Assembly (NCBI RefSeq): GCF_019357495.1
Contig: NZ_CP079110.1
Coordinates: 744,001-808,000, forward strand
DNA length: 64,000 nucleotides
Direction: 5' to 3'
From: Nosocomiicoccus ampullae
GTDB lineage: Bacteria > Bacillota > Bacilli > Staphylococcales > Salinicoccaceae
Position numbers and translations under genes: made by a program. A model generated the notes under the pieces. It did not search any database. It was given only the letters and a program-made list of their open reading frames with translations, and was not told the DNA's origin. Below, one piece after another: positions 15,783 through 24,184 of the stretch; within the stretch, counting starts at the first letter, position 1, and every line of letters begins with the position of its first letter.

Positions 15783-16417
15783 TGAAACAAAGAAAACAAT
15801 TTTTAAATCATTTAGATGATCTTACTTCTACAATTTTTAAAATGTCACATGAGGTTGAAGTGAGAATTCATCAGCTCATTGAGCAAATAGAAAAACGAGA
15901 TGAAAAAGCGTTAAAAGATTTAGCGATAGAAGATATTCATGTTAACGATTTAGAAATATTAATTAATGAAAAAATTGTATCGATTATTACGTTAGAAGCG
16001 CCTGTTGCATCTGATTTAAGAATGCTTATTTCTTATATTAAAATCGCTGAGGATTTAGAACGAATTTCTGACAATGTTGTTAATGTCGCGAATATTTTAG
16101 CAAAACACGATATCGAACATCAGGAAATTAAAAATAAGTTAGTTGCTATGTTAAAATTATGTGAACTAATGCTAATTGACGTTACATCTGCTATGAAAAC
16201 TAAGGATTTACCACTTGTTAGAGAAATTATGACACGTGACGAAGATATCGATGCTATTTACCTTGAGATTACGTCAAGCTCAATCTATGAAATTGACGAT
16301 AGAGTGCTTATGAGTCAAGTATCTCTCATTACAAAATTTATTGAGAGAATTGGAGATCATATTGAAAATATCGGTGAACATCTCTTCTTTTACCTCACGG
16401 GTCAGCAGTATCAATAA
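15782..16417 (+). CDS. phoU: phosphate signalling protein PhoU
   Basis: 211 residues in two three-helix bundles, each with the acidic metal-binding motif (ExxxD types, for example EDIHVNDLE and AEDLERISDNVVN in the first half, EDIDAIY and IERIGDHIENIGEH in the second). It links the transport state of PstSCAB to the PhoPR system and damps phosphate uptake. It overlaps pstB by one base and is the last gene of the operon; a terminator overlaps its stop codon. Confidence 0.95.
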   Translation: MKQRKQFLNHLDDLTSTIFKMSHEVEVRIHQLIEQIEKRDEKALKDLAIEDIHVNDLEILINEKIVSIITLEAPVASDLRMLISYIKIAEDLERISDNVVNVANILAKHDIEHQEIKNKLVAMLKLCELMLIDVTSAMKTKDLPLVREIMTRDEDIDAIYLEITSSSIYEIDDRVLMSQVSLITKFIERIGDHIENIGEHLFFYLTGQQYQ

Positions 16418-16440
16418 CCACTTATTTAAGTGGTTTTTTA
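16416..16440 (+). terminator. pst operon terminator
   Basis: AACCACTT, loop ATTT, AAGTGGTT, then TTTTATTTT. The left arm starts within the phoU stop codon. Confidence 0.9.
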
Positions 16441-16497
16441 TTTTGTAAAAATTATGATAAAATTTTATTATGCAATTGAATGATAGGGATGATGATT

Positions 16498-17067
16498 TTG
16501 AATAAAAAACAGTTAAGAAAGAAAATGATTGAAACACTACAGTCATTTAGTAAAGAAGAAAAATTAGAAAAAGAACAAAAAATACATCAAAAGCTTTTAA
16601 ATTTCATAGAAGAAAATGATATTAACTCTGTAGGACTTGTATTATCTATGCCACACGAGATGGATACTTGGCCAATTATTGAACATTTAAAAGAAAACGG
16701 AGTTAAATTATATGCACCAAAAAGTGACTACGTCACTAAAGGAATGAATTTTTACGAAGTTGTAGATCGTGAAGATTTATTAACTGATGATAAAGATATT
16801 TTAATTCCAGATGATACAAATGAATTAAATAACTCACCAGAATTATTAATTGTGCCTGGTGTTATTTTTAATGAAAAAGGATACCGCACAGGATACGGTG
16901 GCGGCTTTTATGATAGATTTTTAAAAGGCTTTAATGGATTAAAAATATCTGCATTATTCGATGAACAATTTGGTGAAGTAATCGTTGAATCACATGATAT
17001 TCCGGTCGATTTATTAATTACACCAACAAAAACAATTAATGCAAAAGAGAATAGATTGAATGATTAA
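16498..17067 (+). CDS. 5-formyltetrahydrofolate cyclo-ligase
   Basis: 189 residues, typical length. It converts 5-formyl-THF to 5,10-methenyl-THF with ATP, returning stored folate to the one-carbon pool. The motif RTGYGGGFYDRFL near residue 127 and the basic N-terminus (KKQLRKKMIETL) that contributes to ATP binding are clear. I chose TTG 16498 with AGGGA eight bases upstream; ATG codons at 16489 and 16492 overlap that site. Counterpart of Bacillus yqgN. It overlaps the rhomboid gene by 8 bases. Confidence 0.9.
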   Translation: MNKKQLRKKMIETLQSFSKEEKLEKEQKIHQKLLNFIEENDINSVGLVLSMPHEMDTWPIIEHLKENGVKLYAPKSDYVTKGMNFYEVVDREDLLTDDKDILIPDDTNELNNSPELLIVPGVIFNEKGYRTGYGGGFYDRFLKGFNGLKISALFDEQFGEVIVESHDIPVDLLITPTKTINAKENRLND

Positions 17068-18481
17068 TAAATGGCAAGCAGCCTATGAAATTATTCGTTA
17101 TACAAAATATGTGTTTTCTACATATGACAGTATGACTGATACGATTTGGCTTAAAAATAGTAAAAGTAAATCAATAATGATTTTAACCGACAAAGAGGTT
17201 TCAGATAGTGAGATTGAAACGACAACAGAAAATCTATTTTATAACAAAAGTAATTTAGATCGCGCAGTTAATTTTAAAATTAGCAAAATATATGTGAATT
17301 ATATTGGTAGTCATGAATTTAAGCGTCAATTTTCATCGAGTGAATTAAAAGTATCACATATTGGTGTTGAAAATATTGGAAAAATTATTTTTAATCCTTT
17401 CTATAAAATAGATACTAAATATAAAAAACCAAAGTCTAAAGATTGGTATAAAAAAAGGGTGTTATCAAGCAACCCGTTAGAAACATATTTAATTAAATTT
17501 ACACCAATGACTTCGATATTATTAATGATTAATACGTTAATCTTTTTAATGAATTTATTTTATATTCATATTAAGGACTCCGTTCATTTAACAAATGATT
17601 TAGGGTTAACACACTTTGGTGTCAATCAAGACGGGGAATTTTATCGACTGATTTCAAGTGCGTTTTTACATGCAAATGTCGACCATTTTTTATTTAACGT
17701 TGCTGCAATCTACGTATTAGGTAAATTCGTAGAATCGATTTATGGATCGATTAAAATGTTGTTATCTTATTTAATTACAGCTGTAGTTGCCAACATTATT
17801 TCTCTCGTGTTCATTACTGATTCACTCTCACTTGGTGCGAGTGGTGCGGCGTATGGTTTAATGGGTATTTTACTTGTACACTTACTTGTCCATAAAAAAG
17901 TACAAAAGAAACTCATTTTTCAGGTCGTTGCTATATTTGTAGTTATTGGAGTTCTTTCTAATTTCTTTAGTAACGTTAACCATTACGCACACCTCGGTGG
18001 AGCAATTTATGGTGTAATCTTAGGAATTATTTATAACTTTAAAAAAGTGAATAAAAAAGTGCTTCTTGCTACGTGTATTTTAGCGATTGTACTTCCAGTA
18101 TTATCTTGGGTAATACAAAGCCAACATTCATCACTTCAACCTTATGATGAACAAGCGCTTAGATTTTATTATGAAAAAGATTATGACCAAGCATTAATGA
18201 AAGTAAATGAAACATTTAAATATAATAATGAAACGAGTACAAGTTATTATGTACTTGGTAAGTTATATGAAGTTGCTGGAGATAAAGATAGAGCTGAGGC
18301 GAATTTAAGTTATGCGTTTGAACTTGATCCAGAAAACGAACTTGCACTTAAAGAACGCTTATATCGATTAAGAAAAAACCAAGATTATGAAGGTATGAAA
18401 GAATTAGTAAATGATATTAACGTAAATAAAGTTAAAGATGAAGAACTTGCTGTTATACTTGAGGATTTAGAGTATAGATAG
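17060..18481 (+). CDS. gluP: rhomboid intramembrane serine protease with TPR tail (GluP/YqgP type)
   Basis: 473 residues. A cytoplasmic N-terminal domain of about 155 residues precedes the rhomboid core of six to seven TMs, with HANVDHFLFN in TM2 and the catalytic pair Ser261 (GASGAAYG) and His311 (HLGGAIYG). After the last TM (about 332-351) come two TPR-like helices pairs (AEANLSYAFELDPEN). The same layout is seen in Bacillus GluP, which cleaves membrane proteins such as the Mg transporter MgtE. Coupled to the cyclo-ligase gene by overlap; a terminator follows. Confidence 0.92.
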   Translation: MINKWQAAYEIIRYTKYVFSTYDSMTDTIWLKNSKSKSIMILTDKEVSDSEIETTTENLFYNKSNLDRAVNFKISKIYVNYIGSHEFKRQFSSSELKVSHIGVENIGKIIFNPFYKIDTKYKKPKSKDWYKKRVLSSNPLETYLIKFTPMTSILLMINTLIFLMNLFYIHIKDSVHLTNDLGLTHFGVNQDGEFYRLISSAFLHANVDHFLFNVAAIYVLGKFVESIYGSIKMLLSYLITAVVANIISLVFITDSLSLGASGAAYGLMGILLVHLLVHKKVQKKLIFQVVAIFVVIGVLSNFFSNVNHYAHLGGAIYGVILGIIYNFKKVNKKVLLATCILAIVLPVLSWVIQSQHSSLQPYDEQALRFYYEKDYDQALMKVNETFKYNNETSTSYYVLGKLYEVAGDKDRAEANLSYAFELDPENELALKERLYRLRKNQDYEGMKELVNDINVNKVKDEELAVILEDLEYR

Positions 18482-18485
18482 TAAT

Positions 18486-18516
18486 AAAAAAACCGCGAAT
18501 TTTCGCGGTTTTTTTA
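18486..18516 (+). terminator. terminator between gluP and the convergent DUF2759 gene
   Basis: AAAAAAACCGCGAA and TTCGCGGTTTTTTT are perfect complements. A/T runs on both sides make it work in both directions; its right arm touches the stop codon of the leftward gene. Confidence 0.92.
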
Positions 18517-18747
18517 TAGGTCTGGATAACCAAATGTAAATATTGTTGCTAGTGAAAAGAACCCAAATGTAGCAATTGCGCCAACACTAAAAATAATACC
18601 TAGGATGTTTTTAGATCTAACCGCATTGATTAGAGCATAAACACTTAAAATCGCAATTAGCAACATTAATAACGACATTGTATTTACACCAATGTGAATT
18701 GATGTCCCGCCGATTTTAAACAGTTCGCCTGTGTCAATGAAAGGCAT
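18514..18747 (-). CDS. DUF2759 small membrane protein (YqgW type)
   Basis: 77 residues from ATG 18747 behind GGGGG. Two membrane helices (about 20-42 and 47-72) and the closing motif GFFSLATIFTFGYPDL match the YqgW/DUF2759 family, found in the same place in Bacillus between gluP and yqgX. Function unknown. Transcribed towards gluP and divergent from the next gene. Confidence 0.8.
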   Translation of the reverse strand: MPFIDTGELFKIGGTSIHIGVNTMSLLMLLIAILSVYALINAVRSKNILGIIFSVGAIATFGFFSLATIFTFGYPDL

Positions 18748-18834
18748 GTTCAATCCCCCAATACTTTTAACATTACGTTAACTCTATTGTATAATTGATA
18801 CAACTAAATGTCTAGATAATTTTGAGGTGACAAT

Positions 18835-19458
18835 ATGGAAATCATTACATTACCATTAGGTGCATTAAATACTAATTGTTATATCGTCTATGATGATTAT
18901 AAACATGCGTTAATTTTTGACCCTGCAGCAAATAGTCAAGATATTATTGAAACTGTAAAGGAACATGGATTAACAGTCGAAGGAATTCTACTTACACACG
19001 CGCATTATGACCATATCGGTGCATTAGAAGAAGTATGTAAATACTTTAAGTTACCAGTTTATATGAATGAAGAAGAAAGTGGCTGGCTATATGATCCAAG
19101 TAAAAATGGCTCAATTCGTTTTATAGAAGAAGTGACTGCTGACGTGGAAAGAAATTATATCGATGAAGGCGAGTTAGTCGTCGGTAATTTTAAGTTAAAC
19201 GTTCTTCATACACCGGGGCACTCACCAGGGAGCTTGAGTTATATATTTGATAATGACGGTTTTATAGTATCTGGAGATGTATTATTTAATAAAGGAGTCG
19301 GTCGTACGGATTTATACCGTGGTAATACTGAGGCAGTGATGCATTCGATTAAAGAAAAGTTATTTAGTTTAAATTTAGAGTATGAAGTGTATCCGGGCCA
19401 CGGATTACCGACAACACTTCTTGAAGAGAAATATGAAAATCCAAATATAATATGGTAA
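18835..19458 (+). CDS. MBL-fold metallo-hydrolase (YqgX, glyoxalase II-like)
   Basis: 207 residues. Metallo-beta-lactamase fold: THAHYDH (about 59-65) binds the two metals together with the later His in HTPGHSPGS, the Asp in VSGDVLFN and the His in YPGHG. YqgX-type proteins of this length resemble glyoxalase II; substrate not proven. ATG follows TGAGGTGA. Alone between two terminators. Confidence 0.9.
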   Translation: MEIITLPLGALNTNCYIVYDDYKHALIFDPAANSQDIIETVKEHGLTVEGILLTHAHYDHIGALEEVCKYFKLPVYMNEEESGWLYDPSKNGSIRFIEEVTADVERNYIDEGELVVGNFKLNVLHTPGHSPGSLSYIFDNDGFIVSGDVLFNKGVGRTDLYRGNTEAVMHSIKEKLFSLNLEYEVYPGHGLPTTLLEEKYENPNIIW

Positions 19459-19461
19459 AGA

Positions 19462-19505
19462 AAAAGAGAGTTCAGACGATCGTCTGAACTCTCTTTTATT
19501 TTTTA
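19462..19505 (+). terminator. bidirectional terminator after yqgX
   Basis: An 18-base perfect palindrome arm (AAAAGAGAGTTCAGACGA paired with its exact complement, 19462-19497) followed by ATTTTTT. It serves both convergent genes. Confidence 0.92.
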
Positions 19506-19748
19506 CTGGTTACCAAATGCTGGTTCCATAAGGAAAGTTGAATAATAAGTAAATCCAACGAAGAATAGCATTAGGTAAGCTGCGAATACATACATATACA
19601 TTCTTTCAGTCAGTTTCATATATCCAAGTAATATAAAGAAACCAGTTTGACCGATGAAGAAAAACGCCATTTCAGTCATATCGCCGACATAGAATAAAAT
19701 TGCAAAGATCGCTGTCCAAAAACCGAGCGTTTTAAATACTTTATCCAT
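19503..19748 (-). CDS. DUF2626 small membrane protein (YqgY type)
   Basis: 81 residues, three hydrophobic helices, N-terminus MDKVFKTLGFWTAI. Size, sequence and position (between yqgX and comGA, leftward) match Bacillus YqgY/DUF2626. Function unknown. ATG follows GGGAGGATT on the minus strand. Confidence 0.85.
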   Translation of the reverse strand: MDKVFKTLGFWTAIFAILFYVGDMTEMAFFFIGQTGFFILLGYMKLTERMYMYVFAAYLMLFFVGFTYYSTFLMEPAFGNQ

Positions 19749-19907
19749 CGTAATCCTCCCACCAAACCATAATCTATTAATTTAATTATAATCAACTCTC
19801 CTACATAAGTAAATACTAAATACTGAATTGTAAAACTCATAAAAAGCTTTTTAAAATAAAAAAATCAAAATCAATAATTTTTAGCATATATAGTTAGGAG
19901 GGAGAAT

Positions 19908-20900
19908 ATGGAAGAATTATTATTAAGATTACTAGAAGAAAGTATATGTAACGAATATACAGATATACATATTACTTTAGAGAAAAATCATGGGCTGATT
20001 AGAGTTAGGCAATTTGGAAAGATGAGAATGCACAGTTCTCTTTCAGAGAAAAATTATCGGCAGTTTATTAATTATTTAAAGTTTATTTCAGATTTAGACA
20101 CAAATGAACATCGCATCTCTCAAAGTGGTCGTATAGAAATGCTTGTTGGTGAAGAAACTGTGAATTTAAGAATATCGACTCTTCCAACATCACTCATGAA
20201 TGAGATTATAGTTATTCGCTTATTGAATAGCGTAAAGAATATCCCTTCTAAAAATCTATTTAGAGGGGAGAGTGACTATGAAAATTTAAAGTATCTATGT
20301 AATAAAAATGACGGTCTTATATTGTTTACTGGTCCAACAGGATCAGGAAAGTCAACAGTTATGTTTAGGCTACTAAATGACATTAGTAATAAAGGTGATC
20401 GACAGATAATAACTATTGAAGATCCTATTGAGTTTGACTTAGAAAATATAGTGCAAGTTGAAATTAACGAGAAAGCAAGAATAGATTACGAGCCGATTTT
20501 AAGAGGAGTTATGCGATGTGATCCAGATGTCATTATGTTTGGTGAAATTAGGGATAAAAAAATTGCAGAAGAATTAGTAAAAGCAAGTTTATCGGGTCAT
20601 TTAGTTTATTCAACGTTTCATAGTAATAGTGCGCATAGTACATTATTAAGACTAAAAGAATATGGTATTTATAAAGAGGAATTGATTGAATCCATACGAG
20701 TGATTATTAATCAGAGAATTATTCACGACGGCTCAAGTTCTTTTATCATATACGAGTATTTAACAAAAGACGATATTAGAAAAATTTTGAACAATGAGGA
20801 CGTGAAATATAAAACGATTCTTCATACGTTAGAAGAATTATATAAAGAAAATTTAATAGAGGTAGAGACGTATGAAATTTATAAACATTCCTACGAATAA
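19908..20900 (+). CDS. comGA: competence pilus assembly ATPase
   Basis: 330 residues. Cytoplasmic secretion ATPase that powers assembly of the competence pseudopilus for DNA uptake. Walker A GPTGSGKST at 142-150, the Asp box ITIEDPIEF, Walker B-like DPDVIMFGEIRD and the His box SGHLVYSTFHSN are present. ATG follows GGAGGGAG. It overlaps comGB by 29 bases. The preceding 160 bases are AT-rich; I found neither an exact ComK box nor a convincing SigH promoter. Confidence 0.95.
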   Translation: MEELLLRLLEESICNEYTDIHITLEKNHGLIRVRQFGKMRMHSSLSEKNYRQFINYLKFISDLDTNEHRISQSGRIEMLVGEETVNLRISTLPTSLMNEIIVIRLLNSVKNIPSKNLFRGESDYENLKYLCNKNDGLILFTGPTGSGKSTVMFRLLNDISNKGDRQIITIEDPIEFDLENIVQVEINEKARIDYEPILRGVMRCDPDVIMFGEIRDKKIAEELVKASLSGHLVYSTFHSNSAHSTLLRLKEYGIYKEELIESIRVIINQRIIHDGSSSFIIYEYLTKDDIRKILNNEDVKYKTILHTLEELYKENLIEVETYEIYKHSYE

Positions 20901-21918
20901 ATTAAAAAATTATGATGCTGATTTTCTAAAGAAACTCGCACATTTACTCGATAATGGTTTCACTCAAAAAGATGCATTAACATTTTTAGTCGAACAATAC
21001 GAAGTATTAAATAAAAAAGATAAAGAAGCGTTAACTAATTTGATTGAAACTGGTAGTGATTTACAGACAGTATTAATGTATCTAGGATACCATTCGTCGA
21101 TTATTGCTCAGATTAGATTCTCACATGTACATGGTGACGTGATTAAAATATTAGAAGAATGTCACGCATATATAAGTAAAAAAAGAAGCACAATTAAAAA
21201 CTTAGTAAAAGCATTACAGTATCCGTTAATTTTAATTACTCTATTTATTGTTATATTAATTGCACTAAATTACACAGTCATCCCTCAGTTTAATATTTTG
21301 TATGAATCTGTAGGAACGAACAAAAGTAGAATGATGAATTTACTCACAGGATTATTAAACTTTTTGCCTAAGTTTGTTCTCATTATTTTCATCGTTTCAA
21401 TATTATTTACAATATATTTATCTATGTTATTAACATCGAAAAATATCAAATTTAAGAAATCAAGTATGTTACGCATTCCCATAATCAATACGTACTATAA
21501 ATACTTTGTAACATATAAATTTTCTAGAGAGCTTGGATTCATGTTTTCCAATGGAATTGATTCTAAAGAAATTATTAATATATTAAAGAATCAAGAATTA
21601 GACTTAGAATTACAATTTCTAGGTAGTGAAATCGAACGGTTACTTTTAGCTGGAGAATCAATGAGTGACGCAGTGAAAGAAATTCAATTACTTGATCATA
21701 GAATTATTCCATTTATAAAGCATGGTGAATATAACTCTAATGTAGGTAAAGAGCTAATTTTATATAGTGAATACGTATTAGAAGGAATTATATTTAAATT
21801 AGAAAAACTAACAAGGCGTATACAACCAATTATATTTATAATACTTGGATTTTTAGTAATCTGTTTATATTTAGTGATTGTTTTACCTGTATTCCAAATG
21901 ATGTCGGATTTAAATTAG
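20872..21918 (+). CDS. comGB: competence pilus inner-membrane platform protein
   Basis: 348 residues of the GspF/PilC family: two copies of the T2SF domain (about 15-125 and 215-335), each followed by a membrane segment (about 115-140, 165-190, 320-345). It anchors the ATPase and the growing pilus. It starts inside comGA at ATG 20872, with GAGGTAGAGAC in front; the start may be slightly later but the overlap is usual in comG operons. Confidence 0.93.
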   Translation: MKFINIPTNKLKNYDADFLKKLAHLLDNGFTQKDALTFLVEQYEVLNKKDKEALTNLIETGSDLQTVLMYLGYHSSIIAQIRFSHVHGDVIKILEECHAYISKKRSTIKNLVKALQYPLILITLFIVILIALNYTVIPQFNILYESVGTNKSRMMNLLTGLLNFLPKFVLIIFIVSILFTIYLSMLLTSKNIKFKKSSMLRIPIINTYYKYFVTYKFSRELGFMFSNGIDSKEIINILKNQELDLELQFLGSEIERLLLAGESMSDAVKEIQLLDHRIIPFIKHGEYNSNVGKELILYSEYVLEGIIFKLEKLTRRIQPIIFIILGFLVICLYLVIVLPVFQMMSDLN

Positions 21919-21928
21919 GAGGAAAATT

Positions 21929-22258
21929 ATGAAACTGAATATTAAAAAGTTTATACAAAAAAGTAAAAAATCAGAAGGTTTTACTTTAATTGAAATGTTA
22001 CTCGTACTACTCGTTATATCTGTACTCATTATATTAATTATCCCAAACATAGCCGCACAATCCAAAAATGTACAAAATACTGGCTGTGAAGCTCAGGTGA
22101 AAATGGTACAAAGCCAAATTGAAGCCTACACATTAAACGAAGGGCAACCACCAACAAATATTAGCCAACTCGTACCAAATTACCTCACAGATAAACAAGT
22201 GTCTTGTTCTAATGGTACAGGAATTAAGATCGTAAATGGGCAAGCTACAAAAGAATGA
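21929..22258 (+). CDS. comGC: major competence pseudopilin
   Basis: 109 residues. Class III leader with the prepilin site EGF|TLIEM at residues 18-23, then a 20-residue hydrophobic helix (LLVLLVISVLIILIIPN). Two Cys (CEAQ and VSCS) could form the intramolecular disulphide known for ComGC. Main subunit of the pilus. ATG follows AGGAGG. Overlaps comGD. Confidence 0.95.
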   Translation: MKLNIKKFIQKSKKSEGFTLIEMLLVLLVISVLIILIIPNIAAQSKNVQNTGCEAQVKMVQSQIEAYTLNEGQPPTNISQLVPNYLTDKQVSCSNGTGIKIVNGQATKE

Positions 22259-22667
22259 CGGTTTTACGATGATTGAAATGATACTTACATTATTTATTGT
22301 AAGTATCATTTTATTATCTACTGTCACATATATCCCTAAATTTAATAAAGGCAATAAAGATGACGAGATTAAAAATATTGAATATCTATTTCAAAATGCT
22401 CAAATACGAGCGAAGCGATTTGCGAGCGCTCAATATGTTGAAATTAATCATAGACAAAATAAGATTGTGCTGATGGATTATAAAAACAATTATGAAAAAG
22501 TATATAACTTATCATATTGTTCTATATATGAAGGTGGACTCAATGAGGTCATATATTATTCGAGTGGAAATACATCTAGATTTGGGACCATTACATTAAA
22601 TTGTAATGGAGAAATTGTAAAAATCATATTTCAAATACAAAAGGGGAGATATCGTATTGAAAGATGA
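22236..22667 (+). CDS. comGD: minor competence pseudopilin
   Basis: 143 residues with the prepilin cleavage motif DGF|TMIEM near residue 10 and a following hydrophobic helix. The start ATG lies inside comGC, 20 bases before its stop, without a clear ribosome binding site, so translation is probably coupled. Fourth gene of comG. Confidence 0.88.
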   Translation: MGKLQKNDGFTMIEMILTLFIVSIILLSTVTYIPKFNKGNKDDEIKNIEYLFQNAQIRAKRFASAQYVEINHRQNKIVLMDYKNNYEKVYNLSYCSIYEGGLNEVIYYSSGNTSRFGTITLNCNGEIVKIIFQIQKGRYRIER

Positions 22668-22920
22668 TGGATTCTTATTAATAGATAGTTTGATTGCTTT
22701 AAAAGTGATGTTAATCATACTAACATTTTTAATTCCGACAATTTTATATTTAAACAAGTTAGATTATAGTACTGATGATCATTTATCATTTGTACGAAAT
22801 TTATATATTGAAACGAAATCAAATAACTCTATAGAAGAAATCTTAAGTAGTAAAAATTATACGATTACTGGAGATAAAATTTGTGAAGTTAAAACAAATA
22901 TGTGCATTAAAACAAAATGA
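22657..22920 (+). CDS. comGE: minor competence pseudopilin, ComGE-like
   Basis: 87 residues from TTG 22657, with AAGGGGAG eight bases upstream. Short leader, DGF|LLIDS site (Asp at +5 in place of the usual Glu) and one hydrophobic helix. Two Cys near the C-terminus (KICEV, TNMCIK). Overlaps both neighbours. Sequence conservation in this family is low, so the name rests on position. Confidence 0.8.
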   Translation: MKDDGFLLIDSLIALKVMLIILTFLIPTILYLNKLDYSTDDHLSFVRNLYIETKSNNSIEEILSSKNYTITGDKICEVKTNMCIKTK

Positions 22921-23305
22921 TGGTTTTACATACGTTGAATTATTACTTAGTTTATTTATATTAGTCATGATTCTTTTTATCACTGGACCGACATTAAAAA
23001 TATTTAGTCATATTGAACTTAAAGAAAAGAGTTTTGATATTGATGTTTTCATAGAAGATATATTTGAAACAGAGTTTGAAAAAGAGGATTTTATAGTCGA
23101 GACGAATCGATTATCGTTTAAAACGAAAAATGGATTAATTACTTATAGGTTGTCAAATGATAGAATTGTAAAATCGATCGATGATAAAGGGTTTATACCT
23201 CTAATGTACAATGTCAGTGAGTTTACGATTAAAGAGAAAAGTACATATATCTCACTAAGTATAAAAGAAGGTGATAATTATTACACGATTAATATCAAAA
23301 AATGA
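22883..23305 (+). CDS. comGF: minor competence pseudopilin, ComGF-like
   Basis: 140 residues. Prepilin motif DGF|TYVEL at about 13-19 and hydrophobic helix, then a beta-rich domain typical of ComGF. Starts with GTG 22883 inside comGE, 38 bases before its stop; no separate ribosome binding site. Confidence 0.85.
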   Translation: MKLKQICALKQNDGFTYVELLLSLFILVMILFITGPTLKIFSHIELKEKSFDIDVFIEDIFETEFEKEDFIVETNRLSFKTKNGLITYRLSNDRIVKSIDDKGFIPLMYNVSEFTIKEKSTYISLSIKEGDNYYTINIKK

Positions 23306-23459
23306 AGGATTTATAAGTATAACTGGACTTATTATCCTTAGTTTTATATCTAATGTATTTTATTGGTATTATATGCGCCTCTATATGATAATTGAAATTA
23401 AGATGAATTTAATTTCATATTATGAAAGAAAAATAATTACATTTATAGGTGATTTATGA
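23271..23459 (+). CDS. comGG: putative ComGG-like small protein
   Basis: 62 residues: a basic start, NEGF-ISITGLIIL resembling a degenerate prepilin site, and one hydrophobic helix. It overlaps comGF by 35 bases and aroK by 4 bases. Position as the seventh comG gene is the main argument. It is shorter than Bacillus ComGG (about 124 residues) and could be truncated, or the start may be earlier or later. Confidence 0.65.
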   Translation: MIIITRLISKNEGFISITGLIILSFISNVFYWYYMRLYMIIEIKMNLISYYERKIITFIGDL

Positions 23460-23938
23460 TACTTATTGGATTTATGGGAGTTGGAAAAACAACTATAGCT
23501 TTAAAATTAGCTGAAGTTGGAAATAAAAATTTTGTTGATTTAGATGATTTAATAGAAAAAAACAAAAACAAATCAATACCTAATATATTTAAAGATGAAG
23601 GTGAAGCGTCATTTAGAAGATATGAATATGAAGCATTAAAAGAAGCGGTTAGAAACGATATTGTTGCAACAGGTGGAGGAATAGTTGAATATCCACCTTC
23701 TTTAGATTTTTTAAAACAGACCAGTAAAACAGTTATTTTTTTAAATGCTGATTTTGACACTCTTTATAAACGTATTAAAAATGACACTAACAGACCAAAT
23801 GCTATAAAGCCGTACGAAGATCTTAAAAAATTATATGAGAAAAGGAATAAATATTATACTTCAGTTGCAGATATAATTGTTAATAATGATGACAAATTAA
23901 ACGAAGTTGTTCACAAAATTTTACACTTAAAAATATAG
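23456..23938 (+). CDS. aroK: shikimate kinase
   Basis: 160 residues. Phosphorylates shikimate in aromatic amino acid synthesis. Walker A GFMGVGKTT at 5-13, DLDDLIE with the shikimate-binding Asp, FRRYE, TGGGIV and the lid NRPNA. ATG 23456 follows AGGTGAT and overlaps comGG. In Bacillus and Staphylococcus a shikimate kinase also sits between comG and gcvT. Confidence 0.92.
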   Translation: MILIGFMGVGKTTIALKLAEVGNKNFVDLDDLIEKNKNKSIPNIFKDEGEASFRRYEYEALKEAVRNDIVATGGGIVEYPPSLDFLKQTSKTVIFLNADFDTLYKRIKNDTNRPNAIKPYEDLKKLYEKRNKYYTSVADIIVNNDDKLNEVVHKILHLKI

Positions 23939-23954
23939 GTAATTACCGTTATTG

Positions 23955-23983
23955 TTGCAATTTGTGAATTTTGCATATATAAT
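23955..23983 (+). promoter_or_regulatory. promoter of the gcv operon
   Basis: TTGCAA (23955-23960), a 17-base spacer and TATAAT (23978-23983). Transcription would start about 40 bases before the glycine aptamer. Confidence 0.75.
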
Positions 23984-24030
23984 GAATTCGGATACAGAAA
24001 TACTAAACAAATTTGATATTTTCGGTTGAA

Positions 24031-24118
24031 CAGTGTCGGAGAGAACGTATTAACGTCGCCGAAGGAGCAAGCCTTAAAGGTGAATCTCTCAGGCAAAAGG
24101 ACGGCATTGTGACGAATC
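24031..24118 (+). ncRNA. glycine riboswitch aptamer (gcvT element), single copy
   Basis: The conserved core is present in order: CGGAGAG near 24037, GCCGAAGGAGCAA at 24058-24070, then CTCTCAGGCAAAAGGAC at 24086-24102. The outer helix is GAGAG with CTCTC. Only one full aptamer is visible; the usual tandem partner is missing and the flank GCATTGTGACGAATCCTGAAG may be the reduced partner helix. Followed by a terminator and gcvT, so it should switch glycine cleavage on when glycine is abundant. Confidence 0.92.
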
Positions 24119-24132
24119 CTGAAGATATTTCA

Positions 24133-24169
24133 ACAGGGCACTTATTTATTTAAGTGTCCTGTTTTTTTA
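24133..24169 (+). terminator. expression-platform terminator of the glycine riboswitch
   Basis: ACAGGGCACTTA (24133-24144) pairs with TAAGTGTCCTGT (24151-24162), then TTTTTT, all upstream of the gcvT ribosome binding site. Confidence 0.88.
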
Positions 24170-24184
24170 TAAAGGGAGGATAAC

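Noticed and set aside
19749-19907. ComK box or SigH promoter for comGA
   Set aside because: Several A and T tracts occur (AAAATCAATAATTTT, AAAAAGCTTTTT) but none has the exact AAAA-N5-TTTT pairs at a permitted spacing, and no AGGA...GAAT pair at 15-18 bases was found. In such AT-rich DNA partial matches mean little.
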